A stretch of 64,000 bases of DNA from Erigeron canadensis. Lineage: Eukaryota; Streptophyta; Magnoliopsida; Asterales; Asteraceae. The position numbers and the translations under genes were made by a program. This document shows, one piece after another, positions 24,842 through 36,712 of this stretch; position 1 is the first letter of the stretch; each line of letters begins with the position of its first letter. The stretch is taken from the NCBI RefSeq assembly GCF_010389155.1, contig NC_057765.1, positions 4,774,001 to 4,838,000 on the forward strand. The letters run 5' to 3'. The notes beneath the pieces were generated by a model. That model made no database searches, was not told the DNA's origin, and saw only the letters and a list, made by a program, of their open reading frames with translations.

Positions 24842-25642
24842 CTAAGGCCGTTGTGCGACTCTTAGCTTGGATCGCAACAGCATGAACCGATCTGAAGATA
24901 ACGCCTTTGTAAAAACATCAGCAATCTGATCATGTGAAGATATGAACTTTACTGACAAATTTCCTTGAGCAACCTTCTCTCGTACAAAATGAAAATCAAT
25001 TTCCACATGCATTGTGCGAGCATGAAAAACCGGATTAGCTGACAAATAAGTAGCGCCTAGATTGTCACACCACAATGTTGGAGTAGTATGTATCGGAATG
25101 CGCAATTTTTGAAGTAGAGATTGAAGCCATGTAAGTTCGGCGACAGTGTCAGCCATAGCTTTGTACTCAGCCTCTGTGGATGACCGAGATACAGTACGTT
25201 GTTTTCTAGCAGACCAAGAAACAAGATTAGATCCTAGATATATAGCAAATCCCCCCGTGGATCGACGGTCATCTGGGCAACCGGCCCAATCAGCATCAGA
25301 GTAGGCATTAATAGCATTAAAGGAGGCATCAGCATAAGCATGTAACTGAGTTGATGAGTTGCTAGAGATGCGTAATCCGTAACCGGATATCCCTTGTAAG
25401 TAACGAAGAATACACTTAACAGCGGACCAATGATTCTCAGTCGGGGAATGCATGTATTGACACACTTTGTTCACAGCAAATGCGATATCAGGCCTAGAAA
25501 GAGTAGCATACTGAAGACCCCTAACAATACTTCGGTATTTAACTGGATCCGAGAAAGCAGTGCTATCACCATTAGACAAAACCACAGATGTAGAAAGTGG
25601 AGATGGAACTGGTTTGGCATTGGACAACTTTGCGCGTTCCAA
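24842..25642 (-). pseudogene. copia-2 RNase H domain
   Basis: The 266-codon frame has LSRPDIAFAVNKVCQYM, YSDADWAGCPDDRRSTGG, SRSSTEAEYKAMA and LWCDNLGA, the conserved copia RNase H blocks, and ends with HDQIADVFTKAL. Next to the DADWAG block is an extra AYADASFNAIN, which looks like an in-frame internal duplication. A frameshift near 25650 separates it from RT. Confidence 0.92.
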
Positions 25643-25649
25643 TAGATCT

Positions 25650-26288
25650 GTAATATATAACCTGTATGTGTGATTTCCACACCCAGAAAATAGGACAGAT
25701 GCCCCATGTCTTGAATGGCAAAGGCACGGCTAAGCTGATGAACAACCTGATCAAGCATCAAAGGGTTGTTACTTGTCAAAATAATATCATCAACGTACAC
25801 TAGCATATATAGTACTGTACCACGAGCACAATAGATAAAAAGCGAGGGACCGGTTTTGGATCCCTTAAAACCGATGCGGTAAAGAGCCTGAGAGAGCCGA
25901 TGAAACCATGCTCTCAGTGCTTGCTTTAGACCGTACAATGATTTGTGCAATAAACACACATGATTAGGTTTTGACCTGTCAACAAAACCTGGCGGTTGTT
26001 GTAGATACAATGTTTCCTTAAGATCACCATCTAAGAAAGCATTATGGACATCTAATTGTCTCAAGGGCCAATTGTTAGCTGTAGCAATAGATAAAACAAC
26101 CCGGATAGTGGTAGCCTTGACAACAGGGCTAAAGGTGTCAGTGTAGTAATGCCTGGCTGTTGGTGAAATCCCTTAGCAACAAGTCTTGCTTTATAACGAG
26201 TGATAATTCCCCGTTGATCACGTTTAACTTTGTATACCCACTTGCAATCAACTACATTTTTCCTGGAACACGTGGCACTAATGACCAT
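25650..26288 (-). pseudogene. copia-2 reverse transcriptase, frameshifted
   Basis: NVVDCKWVYKVKRDQRG and KARLVAKGFHQQPG are in one frame. After a shift near 26150, RQLDVHNAFLDGDLKE, QPPGFVD, LYGLKQALRAW and the catalytic YVDD in LVYVDDIILTSN follow. These are the RVT_2 blocks. The shifts make it non-functional. Confidence 0.9.
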
Positions 26289-27742
26289 GTGCCGTTTCTC
26301 ATGAGAGCTGAAAATTCATCCTCCATGGCTTTGCGCCAGAGAGGGTTCTTGTTAGCAATAGCAAAGGTAGCAGGTTCAGTTTCAGAAAGAGATGTAGAGG
26401 TATGATACGTAGACGGATCAAAAATTTTTGTTTTAGGCGGATTTTGGCGAAGATTTGAAGGACGTGTGTGTGTAGTGGGTTGGGATGGTGATGATGGTCT
26501 AGAGGAGGAAATAGGATCGACGAGTTGTGCAGGTTCTGATAAATGTTGTACTGGTTGGACAGGAGGAATGAGCGTAGTTGTGGGCTCAGGTGGAGAAGGT
26601 GAATCAATATTTTCAACTGACTTATTGAAAACTTGGTTGACCGTAAGAGGTGGAGATGATGGATAAGACGAGAAGTATTTGTCTGGTTTGGAGGTAGGTC
26701 TCGATGTCGAGGTGGGTTGACGAAATGGGAAGAAATATTCATTAAAGCGGACATGACGAGCAATATAGAGACGCTCAGACTCTTGGTCAAAACACCGATA
26801 ACCGTGATGGGAGGTGCTATACCCCAAGAATGTGCAAGGAGTAGACCGAAAATCCATTTTGTGTGGATTATAGGGTCGTAGGTGAGGGAAACATTGACAA
26901 CCAAAAACACGGAGAAAAGTGTAATCGGGTGTCCGGTTGAACAAAAACTCGAAAGGAGAGGTGTGTGCTGTGTTTGAAGAGGGCATGCGATTGATAAGGT
27001 AGACTGCAGTGTCAAAGGCAAAGTGCCGGAATTTAGATGGAACACCGGATTGAGAAAGAAGAGTGAGACCAGTTTTAACGACATGTCGGTGTCGTCTTTC
27101 AACAAGGCCATTTTGTTCACTTGTGTGAGGACAAGAGAATCTGTGGATGATGCCTAGATTTGAGAAAAAAGGAGACAATTTGCGAAATTCACCCCCTCCA
27201 TCGGTTTGGACTGATTTCAGTTTTGTTTTAAATTGACGTTCTGCCATAGCAACAAATTGAGTAAATATATGATAGACATCAGATTTACGTTTCAAGGGGA
27301 AAAACCACATGTAACGTGAAAAGGCATCAACACACAACAAAAAATAAGAATGACCATCAAAAGAAGGAACGGGTGAAGGACCCCATACATCACAATAAAC
27401 AAGATCAAGAATATTCGAAGCTTTATTGTGAGATAATGGTAAATGTAGTTTCGAAGACTTGCCAATATAGCAAGCAGTACAATGACTTAAAGAACTATTA
27501 CTAGAAAGCGGTAACTTAAATCTAGATAACATGGAAGAAAACAATTTTGAATGAAGGTGACCCAGTCTTTGATGCCACACGTCCGGTGAGACTCGAACAG
27601 TGGTGAAGACAGATTTTTGGATTGGTTGACAACGTGGCAGACAAAAGGAGTAGAGACCTCCATTACTTGGACCAGTGAGGAGGGTAGAACGGGTGATCTT
27701 GTCCTTCACAGAAAAGAAAGTTGCGTGAAATTCAAAAAACAC
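26252..27742 (-). pseudogene. copia-2 integrase
   Basis: The zinc-binding HHCC motif appears as WHQRLGHLHS and CTACYIGK. The DDE core has Asp in YCDVWGP, Asp in QTDGGGEF and Glu in SEQNGLVERRHR, all present in one frame. The tail is rich in Ser, Pro and Thr. It ends at a premature stop just before the RT block WVYKVKRD, where the frame shifts by one base. The frame continues without a break from the protease region upstream. Confidence 0.93.
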
Positions 27743-28168
27743 ATTGTTGTCTAAACAAAACTTTTGAACGGAGAGAAGATTTTGTTTAATTTCAGGAACA
27801 TGAAGGATATCTCGTAAAGAAAGACTTTTATTAGGTGAATAAAATGTTGAAGAGCCAATATGTAAAATAGGATGACCCTTACCACTACCAACATGAACAT
27901 TGTCATCACCCAGGTACGGCTGGAATGTGTCAAAACTCGAGAGATTAGGAGTAACATGGTAATTAGAACCTGAGTTTGGAAGCCATGAAGTTGATGCAGG
28001 AGAGCGAGTATTAGCAGCATAGTTGGTCTGAGTAAAGTTAGCATACGGCTGCCGATTACGAATTGTGGAGGGGTCCCGATTTGGGCACTGAGACGGGAGA
28101 TGACTGATTCCACACTTGCTACAAGTACCATATATAGTGTTTTGATTAGTTGCCCAAAAAAATGGATT
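27743..28168 (-). pseudogene. copia-2 zinc knuckle and protease, catalytic Asp lost
   Basis: This continues in the same frame as gag and integrase. It holds the zinc knuckle CSKCGISHLPSQC and the protease site WLPNSGSNYHVTPN. Copia proteases have DSG here; the catalytic Asp is replaced by Asn (one base change). A TGA codon at about 28169-28171 also cuts gag from this part. Confidence 0.88.
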
Positions 28169-29095
28169 TCAATTACCTCCACCGCGATTTTGGGAATTCT
28201 GATAATTGCCACGACCTCTACTATTGTTCTGATTGTTGCCTCGGTTATTGTTGGACCGATTTGTGTAAAACGTTTGAGGTGACTGGTTAAAGGATGGTTG
28301 AAGCTGAAAACCAAGACGGGATGCCAGTTGTTGAAGGGCTTCCATAGTATCATTAGGAAGCGAAGGTGAATTTCCACTAGGGCTCGAAGACTGTGGCAAT
28401 GTAGTATTTGAGAAGGTTTGAGCGGGTGTTAAATCAGCCACAGATTTCTTGACCATGTAGTTAAGATCGAATAGAAGCCCGTTTAGCTCAGAGAATGCCA
28501 AGGGGGTTGGTCGGCCAAGTATGGTTGATTTGAAGTTGTTGTAATCATCGGGAAGACCTGTAATAACGTGCATTACAAGATCTTTGTCTTTTACTGGTTC
28601 GCCAATATTTGCAAGAGCATCAGCATACTCTTGTGCTCGATTAAGATAAGTAGACGTTGATTCACCGTCTTTCATCTGAAGTCGAAGGAGTTAGGACTTA
28701 AGGGTATATTCCCTAGACGAGGTTTGTCGGGCATAAGCGCGAGCAAGGGATAACCATAGTTCACGTGAAGTACCTCCTTGTACATGTTGGAACGATGCTT
28801 CAGAAACAGTAGACATAATAAGCATGCATACATGAGCATCATTAGATAGCCAAATCGGATGATTCGGGTTTGGTTGTGAAGTGGATGCAGCATCTTTTTG
28901 TTTGTCTTTTTCATCTATTGTTGGAGACGGACATGGAATTGTGCCATTTATGTACCCAAATAAACCATGTGTGGTGAAAAAAGCCTCAAGCATTGATTTC
29001 CAATATCCATAATTAGTTGGGGATAGTTTAAAGGCAAATTTGTGGGAGTTATGGATTGCTTTGTCTTGTGTGTAGATAGAAGCAAGCATCGCCAT
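28169..29095 (-). pseudogene. copia-2 gag
   Basis: This starts MAMLASIYTQDKAIHNSHKF and has the gag UBN2-type blocks YGYWKSMLEAFF, GTSRELWLSLARAYA and HVITGLPDDYNNFKSTI, then a glycine- and arginine-rich, asparagine-rich tail. A TAA at about 28688-28690 interrupts it in frame, and a TGA ends it before the zinc knuckle. Confidence 0.9.
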
Positions 29096-29498
29096 TGAAA
29101 AACTAAGTTAAATTTTCTGTTTTTTTTTGTTTTGGAAAAAAAATTAGGTTTCCGGCCACGGTCAACGGTGGTCAATGGCGGCGAAAATAAAATCCAAGTG
29201 GCGGGTTATGACCGGAATTCTTCTAGGATAACAACGGTGGTGGCGGTGTACCCTAACTCGCCGTAAATCGGCTTTAATTGCCGAATTAGTGAATTTTCCG
29301 GCGATCTATATGGCGGCGAGTGGCGGCGTGTGCGGCTTCCGGCGGTGGCGAAAATTTTGGGTTTTTTTCGGAATTTGATTCCGAGACTAATGATAGTGGA
29401 GGCGTTTTTTAATTTGAAGTTTAAAAGGGGTAATCGAAGTGGATTAGATTTAGGGTTTTTTTTTTTTATCTTCTCCGGAATTTTGGTGGTCGGATTAT

Positions 29499-29511
29499 GG
29501 CTTTGATACCA
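29499..29511 (-). promoter_or_regulatory. copia-2 primer binding site
   Basis: On the minus strand TGGTATCAAAGCC directly follows the LTR end, one mismatch from the usual initiator Met tRNA complement. Confidence 0.85.
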
Positions 29512-29666
29512 TGAGAAACCTTATAGGTTAATGTATTGAATTGTATGAATAATGAGATTACATAAGGCCATATTTATATGCTAATCTAAACTTGTTTACC
29601 AAGTATTACAATGATATTAGGAAACTATATATATCTAAGATATGGAAACTAATATATATTCTAATA
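29512..29666 (-). repeat. copia-2 5' LTR
   Basis: 155 bp, matching 24675-24829 at all but two positions. It would hold the promoter of the element. Confidence 0.95.
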
Positions 29667-29671
29667 TTATG

Positions 29672-30188
29672 TCACTATAAATTTGATTACAAGTTCAAAC
29701 TTGACATTGTTGAGCTATATATGTATTCGCTTATCCGTGTTAGCCTGTGCTTATTATTGGCTTTTCCGAATATAGAAATCGTAATGTTTAGAGTTAAAAG
29801 TGTACCAGTTTGTTATAATCCATGTGTCATACGAGTTCTATTCTTTGAAGTATGGTTTATTTAAAGTCAGAATCTCATACGACATGAACAAATCTGTTCA
29901 CCATTTGTGTGTTTTCTTTTTGAATAATGTACCACCTACAGCTTGGCTCTCAAGTCCTCACCTTCAAACAACATTTTAGATTCAATGGGATACCTTCTCC
30001 AGTAGATTATACAAGGTATGTCTTTTTGCAACTTGTATACATAAATTTAGCATTTTATTCTTTTGAAGCACAGTGATGCTTGGTAAAGCCGTGTTTTGTA
30101 TGTTGCCTAATCTTGCTACAGATCTATGATCTATATACCTGATCAAAAAACTTTCCATGCTATTTATCACAACAAAGTGTACACATAG
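29672..30188. other. Spacer, no feature seen
   Basis: AT-rich, no coding frame with recognisable domains. The bases just after the target duplication resume the flank present before 24670. Confidence 0.5.
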
Positions 30189-30810
30189 TATAATGGCAAC
30201 GGGTCGGGTATGGGCCGGGTTTAAGTAATCCCGGACCCAATTAAAAATCCCCGTCCTAAACCCGGACCTGACGGGTCACCGATTACTTACTAACTGTCAA
30301 GTAACGAGTTTCCCCACGGATAATTGGGGATCCATTAATTTATATACATATAATATATTACGTGATGGTTACAAGAGCTCTAATGTATTGATTAGCTAAT
30401 GTTTTGATTAACTAAATTCGTAGTTACAAGAGGTCAGGACTTATATATAAAATTGTTGGTGACACTGCAAGTTTAGGACAGTAGCCAAACATTGGCACTT
30501 TCAATCACATTCACGCTAATAAATTCAAGAAGTATAAACATTTGTGATTAATTTTTAAATTATCAATTAGCATTTTATGCATTTAAATGCCTATTGTATA
30601 TATAAAAATTAATATTATATAACTTAGTAATATATATGGATCGGGTATACGTGTTCGGGTATACAAGTCGGTATATGCAGGTTTTAATCTAAGGCCGGAC
30701 CCGGACCCGGACCCGCAATAAATATAATAGCATCCCCATACCCGGCCCAAGGCCCAAAAGTGCCGGGTTTCGGATTTCCCCGTCGGGTACGGTTTTTTTT
30801 TGCCATCCCT
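30189..30810. mobile_element. Probable hAT-type MITE, CGGGTA/CCCGGAC family
   Basis: The left end reads ATGGCAACGGGTCGGGTA and the right end, reversed, GATGGCAAAAAA then CCGTACCCGACG. GATGGCAA is the common end of plant hAT MITEs. Subterminal regions are dense in CGGGTA and CCCGGACCCGG. Flanking duplications are not clear. Confidence 0.6.
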
Positions 30811-32543
30811 TGTGCTTAGGTAAATTCAGGATTTTCCAACCAATGAACCATGTACATTGTACCTTAATTTTTATTGATAGCCTTGAATGAAACAAATAAT
30901 GCATATAAGCCATATAAGGAGGTGGATATAAACCTAGAAAGGATGAAAGGTGTATTGAAGTCATAAAGACCATCGCTCGATTTCCGAAAAAGACCTCGGT
31001 TATATATTATCTTAAAATCAGCTCATTCATTCTTCCAGTCTGTCATCAGTTTCTATAGGTCTTCTGATGTAAGTTTGCTAGTGCCATCTAAGCGAAAGTC
31101 TATTTCTTGATCTTGGCAAATATTTGAGTGCTATGAAGAATCATCTGTGTCTTCATGGCCATACATATCCACGGTTTCGTTCTACATTCGGTCATTTTAG
31201 ATTATAGTTTAGGAACATTACAATGGAAATATCTTTCAATCGCTAATTAGTACAACTGTTGTGTTTTTTAGTTGATAGGGAACTGCAAAATATGTACCAG
31301 TATCATTTAAGAACAAGTTGAATAACATTTGTTCATGTCAGGATATTCTAGCTTTATATCAGTGTTCTTTTAGTAACCAACAAGTTGAACATTAATGATC
31401 CTTTAAAAGTCTCCAGTTGAAATCACAATTAACTTTTCAGGGCTTCCAGTCCTGGCCTGAAAATCAGCAAAGTTTTTATTAATATGAAAATAATAAAGTT
31501 GGCAAGTTATATTCTTTAAGAAAACTTTACTTCGTCCTAAATATATAATTCATCTTATATTCTAGCTTGTCCAAAACTCTCTGTCACTATTAAATATGGT
31601 TAGATAAATTAATCTGATTTTCCTAAGTTGAGTTTTAAGCTTGATTATTTGCGTTTCTGTAGTTTCTACAGCAAAAAGGTGCATTCTCTAGGATTTCATG
31701 GGTTAAATGTAGGGTTATGATTTCGGTATCCCAACCCAATTATGAGAACAAAAAAATATCTATCATTCTCAACTCTTTTGGTAACGTGGGTCATTATAAA
31801 AAGTTAATGTACTGTAAGTGACAGTCGGATTATTTGAATAGTGATCTTTTTCAGGTTTCTCGATTAACAACTATTTCAAAAGGATTTTGGAAAAGGACTC
31901 GGGTTAAAGAACTTGATTCAGAATTTGATACGTTTGCATCTATGTGTCCAGTAGTTATTATACTCTTGCCATGCCTTACCAGGAAGTCAGTTCTGTAATT
32001 TCAAGTAGTATCTCGATCAAACCCGATACAAGATCAAATCCTAGAGAAAAAAAAATTCACGAAGGACACCTTTATCAATCACATAAACCTCTTTTTTCCT
32101 TAACAATCTCGACAGAGAAAGTTATCAATGATTCTGTGCAGTACCTGCAAACAAAATGAGTTGCTGATTTCCAAAGGCTTTATAAAAAACAAGTATGCTA
32201 ACAATAAAAGAGATACTCTCGTTAGAATAGTTTAGTTACAGCACCACATTGAACCCGATTGAGAATGTAAGTTTCGAAGCTCGACAATGCTTGCAGAGGT
32301 GATTAGATGAAAACTATGTTCAGTAAACTCGTTGCATTCATTTTTGTAAACTCGTTGCATTCAATTTCGTCTTCGAAGTGGAAAATGATGAAGTGGGTCA
32401 TGTTTTCTTTGTTGTACAAAGCTCATAAGCATTAAATCATTTACGATTCGCTCATATTGATGGTCTAAATTATTTGTAGCGTAACTGCGTAAGTGATAAT
32501 TTCTTGTTGATTGTATACATGATAAAGAAACAAATACTTATTA
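30811..32543. other. Spacer, no gene seen
   Basis: I find no coding frame with known domains and no clear element ends in this stretch of 1.7 kb. Confidence 0.45.
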
Positions 32544-32555
32544 TTCAAAAGAGCA

Positions 32556-32830
32556 CCTGCCTTATAAGCAGGAGGTTTTGGGTTCAAGATAGGAAGTCTT
32601 TCTATGAAGGTTTGACTTGGGTATACCCAGATTCAAGTCTGAGAAGGCAGGGTTTACCCCTATTGATCGTCGTGCCTTCGGGCGGATTAGTAGGGGTTTT
32701 CCCCCATTGGGTATTTGAAATAGGCATTTCTACTTCGAGGGAGCTCTCTAACGCGGACTCGATTAAGACAACGTATGTTAGACCTCCCGCTGTCGAATCG
32801 TGACACGAAGTTCTCAAGCGAAATTCACCT
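32556..32830 (+). mobile_element. SINE copy 2, 5'-truncated
   Basis: Flanked by a 12-bp duplication, TTCAAAAGAGCA, at 32544-32555 and 32831-32842. It keeps a Pol III B-box-like GTTCAAGAT at 32582, but the A box is missing compared with the copy at 59451. The 3' body, with GGGTATACCCA, GATCGTCGTGCCTTCGGGCG and ATTTGAAATAGGCATTTCTA, is nearly the same in both copies. It ends ACC just before the duplication. Confidence 0.82.
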
Positions 32831-33065
32831 TTCAAAAGAGCATAATAAAGTTGTATTATGTGCCACTAAAAGCTTTTTATGATGCAAGTTCAACAAGTTT
32901 TTAATGGCAAAAAGCATTCCCTGCTATTGTGTTTTTGTTTTTAAACTACAATTATTTGTTATTAACGTGGCTTAAAAAAATGTCATTAACGGACCGGTAG
33001 AATTGAACCTTATCCCTAGATAACCCGATCAATTTGATCCCCTTCCAAGGGCAAGTTCTTATGCG

Positions 33066-33304
33066 TGGGGCTGTACACGAACTAAACAGTTCATGAACCG
33101 TTCGACGGGAAGTTCGTTCGTGTTCGTTAGCATAGTTAAATGAACGAACATGAACAAAGCACTCCTTCGTTTATTTACGTTCATGAACGTTCGATAATCT
33201 GTTCGTGAACGTTCGTTCTTTTATGTTCATGAACCGTTGTTTGTGAACAATAGTTTGTTTATGTTCGTGAACATTTGTTCATTATGTTCATTTACATATA
33301 CATA
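33066..33304. mobile_element. Left part of a split hAT MITE, GTTCGTGAAC family
   Basis: This starts TGGGGCTGTACACGAAC and is full of GTTCATGAAC and GTTCGTGAAC palindromes. Its matching right end lies 8 kb away at 41042-41298, ending GTTAACGCCCCTA. The flanks (TTATGCG left, TTACGCG right) are alike at 6 of 7 positions, as expected for an old 8-bp duplication. The hAT element at 33305 is inserted in it. Confidence 0.65.
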
Positions 33305-34211
33305 CAGGGCCGGCTCGACTATTTATTGGGGTCAAGCATGGGCTTTAGGCCCCCAAAAACAAAAGTCCCCCAATTTTGTAGCTATCTGTTTGTATACATC
33401 AAAATTTCTAGGCACCTAGAAAAATACTCGAGTAAATTGAAGAAAAAAAAGAGGGAATAGGGTAAGTCAGATGCCTCATATCTCGAAGTCTTCATCTCCT
33501 TGAAAACTGAAAAACATATGAGAAGAATAAAAAGCTTATCACCTAATTGATTTTGGTAAAGGAAACACATTTATTCCTTTGTCTTGCAACTCCCTCTCCT
33601 TCGTATTTCGTAAGGTTTTTTTTTTTATGTTTTAAAACACAATTTCACTATATTATATATTAGTTCTAACTGAATAAGGGTGAAAGTAGATTTTTAGGAA
33701 TGTTACATGTTGTTCATCTCCTTGAAAACAGATAAAGGAGGAGGGTTTTTATTAATTTTATTTTAATTCTGGTGATGATGAGACATATACACAACTAAGG
33801 TTTATAAATTTGGGTCTTTTGTTATTCATCATAATAGTTTGACCAGCAAAAATTAGAATTATGTGATAACTAGTTTATTAATGTTAAGGGCTTTTAAAAC
33901 TGGTAGTGATACGCTTAATAATGTTAGATTGTTAGACTTGCTAAATGTTGTAATTATTGAGTCGAGTTTGATTGTCAAAACGAGTCAACAAAACAGGGTA
34001 CACTTGGGTAAAGAAGATAATTACATGCTAACTTTTTATCAACCTTGAATATTGTTTCTTTAAACGACAGGTTAAAACGAGAAGCAACCCAACATCAGGT
34101 GACCAGCAGCAGCAACATCAACAGACAGTAGGTACACTTTTTTTGTGTTAATAAAATAGGCCCCCACAATTGATGTCGTTTAAGGCCACCAAAAACCTTG
34201 AGCCGACACTG
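33305..34211. mobile_element. hAT element, CAGGGCCGGCTC family
   Basis: The ends are CAGGGCCGGCTCGA and TTGAGCCGACACTG. A perfect 8-bp duplication TATACATA flanks it (33297-33304 and 34212-34219). 907 bp; I see no transposase, though two GGCCCCCA-type stretches lie near the ends. Confidence 0.92.
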
Positions 34212-34230
34212 TATACATATATATCTAATA

Positions 34231-34636
34231 TCTAATACTATCTTATAAAGCATTTTGCTCTTTTTTCAAATCTCAATTAAGTAATTGAACTACCTAAATT
34301 ACCCCTCTTCTAATACCTTCAATCTCAACCATTCATTTTTCTCTCTCTTTTCAAATCTCAACCAATCATTTCCTCTCTCTTCTACATAAATCATTTTATT
34401 CCTCTAATTCATTCAAAATCTTTTATCTCACAAACCGTATATCGATAAATTATAAAAATTATATAGGTGTTCTTAAAATTTCATCCTCTTTGATCAGAGA
34501 TGTCATTCGATATACTTTCGACGAATTTTTAAATCTGAAGACGGAGCCTGTACAATTAAGGCATTTGGCTATCATACTCTATGACTTGACCTATCACCAT
34601 CACCATCTCAACGCCGCAACTCGCGAGCACTATCTC
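34231..34636 (+). mobile_element. Helitron-like piece
   Basis: It begins TCTAATACTATCTTATAAAG after an A, like the 5' end of the Helitron at 15452. It is C-rich downstream and ends in CGCCGCAACTCGCGAGCAC, similar in style to the 3' hairpin region of this family, but no CTRR end is clear. Confidence 0.35.
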
Positions 34637-34661
34637 TCATGTATATATATATATATATATA

Positions 34662-34842
34662 GGGTAAGGTTTATGTGGCTGTTATACTCCCAAGCTTGGG
34701 TGTGGAACCCCTCACATCTTGTTTTTTTTTAATCCATAAATTTCATGGGGGGCCAAACATTTACATATATATTAAAAAATTAGTATGTGAGGGGTTCTAT
34801 ACCCAAACTTGGGTGTATAACAGCCACATACTCCATTTTCTT
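34662..34842. mobile_element. Foldback MITE A, flanked by TA repeats
   Basis: The two ends are inverted copies of about 45 bp sharing TGTGGCTGTTATAC, then CCCAAGCTTGGG (right: CCCAAGTTTGGG), then GAACCCCTCACAT. Each end is itself palindromic around AAGCTT. The element lies between (TA)n runs at 34642-34661 and 34842-34854. The centre has CATGGGGGGCC. No coding frame. A related element is at 38638. Confidence 0.8.
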
Positions 34843-34854
34843 ATATATATATAT

Positions 34855-35334
34855 AGAGAGAGAGTGAAAAATTGTTTTGAGAACCTTTTTTTGCGAGAAC
34901 CTTTGAGAACTTTTCAAATCAAGCCCAACCGATGATTATTCTTTACATGAAAATTGTTTTTTGATTGTTTTCTAAATAACTTATGTGTAATTTTGAAGTT
35001 TATAATTGTGTGGAGGCATGGATTATCATCCGTTATACAATTATGTGGAGATTTGGATTCTTGATCACATGTGCACGAATATTGCTATGATTACATGTGA
35101 TCGACTTGCATACATGTGATCACAACAATATTCATGCACATGTGATCAAGAATCCAAATCTCCACATAATTGTATAACGGATGATAATCCATGCCTCCAC
35201 AATTATAAACTTCAAAATTACACATAAGTTATTCAAAAAACAATTTTCGTGTAAAGAATAATGATCGGTTGGGCTTGATTTGAAAAGTTCTCAAAGGTTC
35301 TCGCAAAAAAAAGGGTTCTCAAAATAACTTTACC
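34855..35334. mobile_element. Foldback MITE B, 225-bp arms, flanked by TA repeats
   Basis: Nearly the whole 480 bp is one inverted repeat. The left arm runs from TTGTTTTGAGAACC through TTTGCGAGAACCTTTGAG to GATCACATGTG, and the right arm repeats it in reverse with a gap of about 13 bp and few mismatches. The loop is about 20 bp near 35095-35115. It lies directly next to element A and is bounded by (TA)n at 34842-34854 and 35335-35352. Confidence 0.88.
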
Positions 35335-35893
35335 ATATATATATATATATATACTCTTTGTTCTTTTTGGTTTATCGAATAAAAGTTCCTATTCTTACTT
35401 GTTACTGGACGCCTAACCAATTCAAAAAAAAGATTCCACCAAAAAAGCGCTTCTACAACTATGAATAACAAAGATTTTTAGACCTCACATTTACTTACAG
35501 ATGCGGGAATATTCTAATCAATTTCATAAATTATTAGAAACTACCTTATCAGATTCACGTTTTACCTAATCCTCAGTTTCTAGCTCTAAACTCATAATGG
35601 CCAGGATGATTTTACATTACATTCAATAGAAATTGAATGGGAAATTCTATTTTACATCATCAAACAACAAGTAAAGGAAGAAAGAAATTATTTAGCACCT
35701 CCTCCCAATACTGATTGAAAGTGCGTTGCTGTGTCAGAAGAAGGATAGCTATACTGATTCGGTATACTCTAAGACGCCCTCGGTACAATATTGACGATCT
35801 CACAAAGATTTTTCAGTGAATTTCCATTTACCGATCCAATCTTTTACAGAATTGATCCCCTTTTGACTATACAAGAAATATGTGGAGCTCAGC

Positions 35894-36196
<303 letters not shown>

Positions 36197-36312
36197 TGAA
36201 AGAAAGATGGATGGAGTATCATCTCCGATATCTGCATTGGTATGCTACTGCATGGTTGGACTACTAGAGCAACGACACTACTGCAAGCCTAAGAATAAAG
36301 TCGTGTGAGTGC

Positions 36313-36712
36313 ATGGTTGGTCTTGTCATCGACATCCGAGCCACAGAGATCCCTTCCGTCGAACGGGACTCATTTATCTTCTTGGATGAAGACTATCGGG
36401 AGTTGGAACATGATGAACTATCACCAGTCAAGACGAGGAAGATTACGAGGACGATGGGAACCATGGTATTATTCTTTCTACAATTACCTCAAGACGGGTT
36501 CATACCGGAGTACGCCACTCGTGGTCAGAGGAGAGCCCGGAGGGAACTTTCCCGACGATTTGTGATCTTGGAAGATGTCCTTTACAAAAGGTCACTCGCC
36601 CGAAATAAGGAGCATTGTTGAACAAGCTCATTCAAGTGGGTGCGGAGGACACGTCAACAGCCAAATGCTTGCCAAGAAAATCATGAGGCAAGGCCCCCTA
36701 TTAAAAGTAAGG
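36313..36712 (+). pseudogene. Ty3-gypsy polyprotein fragment (RNase H to integrase junction)
   Basis: The frame gives RGQRRARRELSRRFVILEDV then LYKRSLARN, the usual lead-in to gypsy integrase. After a frame break at about 36620 the other frame gives SIVEQAHSSGCGGHVNSQML, the His part of the integrase zinc-binding domain. Similar fragments are known inside plant mitochondrial genomes. The element is cut on both sides. Confidence 0.7.

Larger units (their letters stand above)
24675..29666 (-). mobile_element. Complete Ty1-copia retrotransposon 2 with 155-bp LTRs
   Basis: Two 155-bp LTRs bound a 4992-bp element, flanked by a perfect 5-bp duplication TTATG (24670-24674 and 29667-29671). The minus-strand order is LTR, primer site, gag, protease, integrase, RT, RNase H, polypurine tract, LTR. 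The gag-protease-integrase frame is continuous from 29095 to about 26252 apart from two nonsense codons, and three frameshifts break RT and RNase H. The structure is complete but the proteins are dead. Confidence 0.96.

Noticed and set aside
26299..27120. A 273-codon minus-strand frame
   Set aside because: It overlaps the integrase in a different frame and looks like low-complexity read-through.
27751..28377. A 208-codon minus-strand frame in copia-2
   Set aside because: It is in another frame from the continuous gag-protease-integrase frame, which explains the region better.
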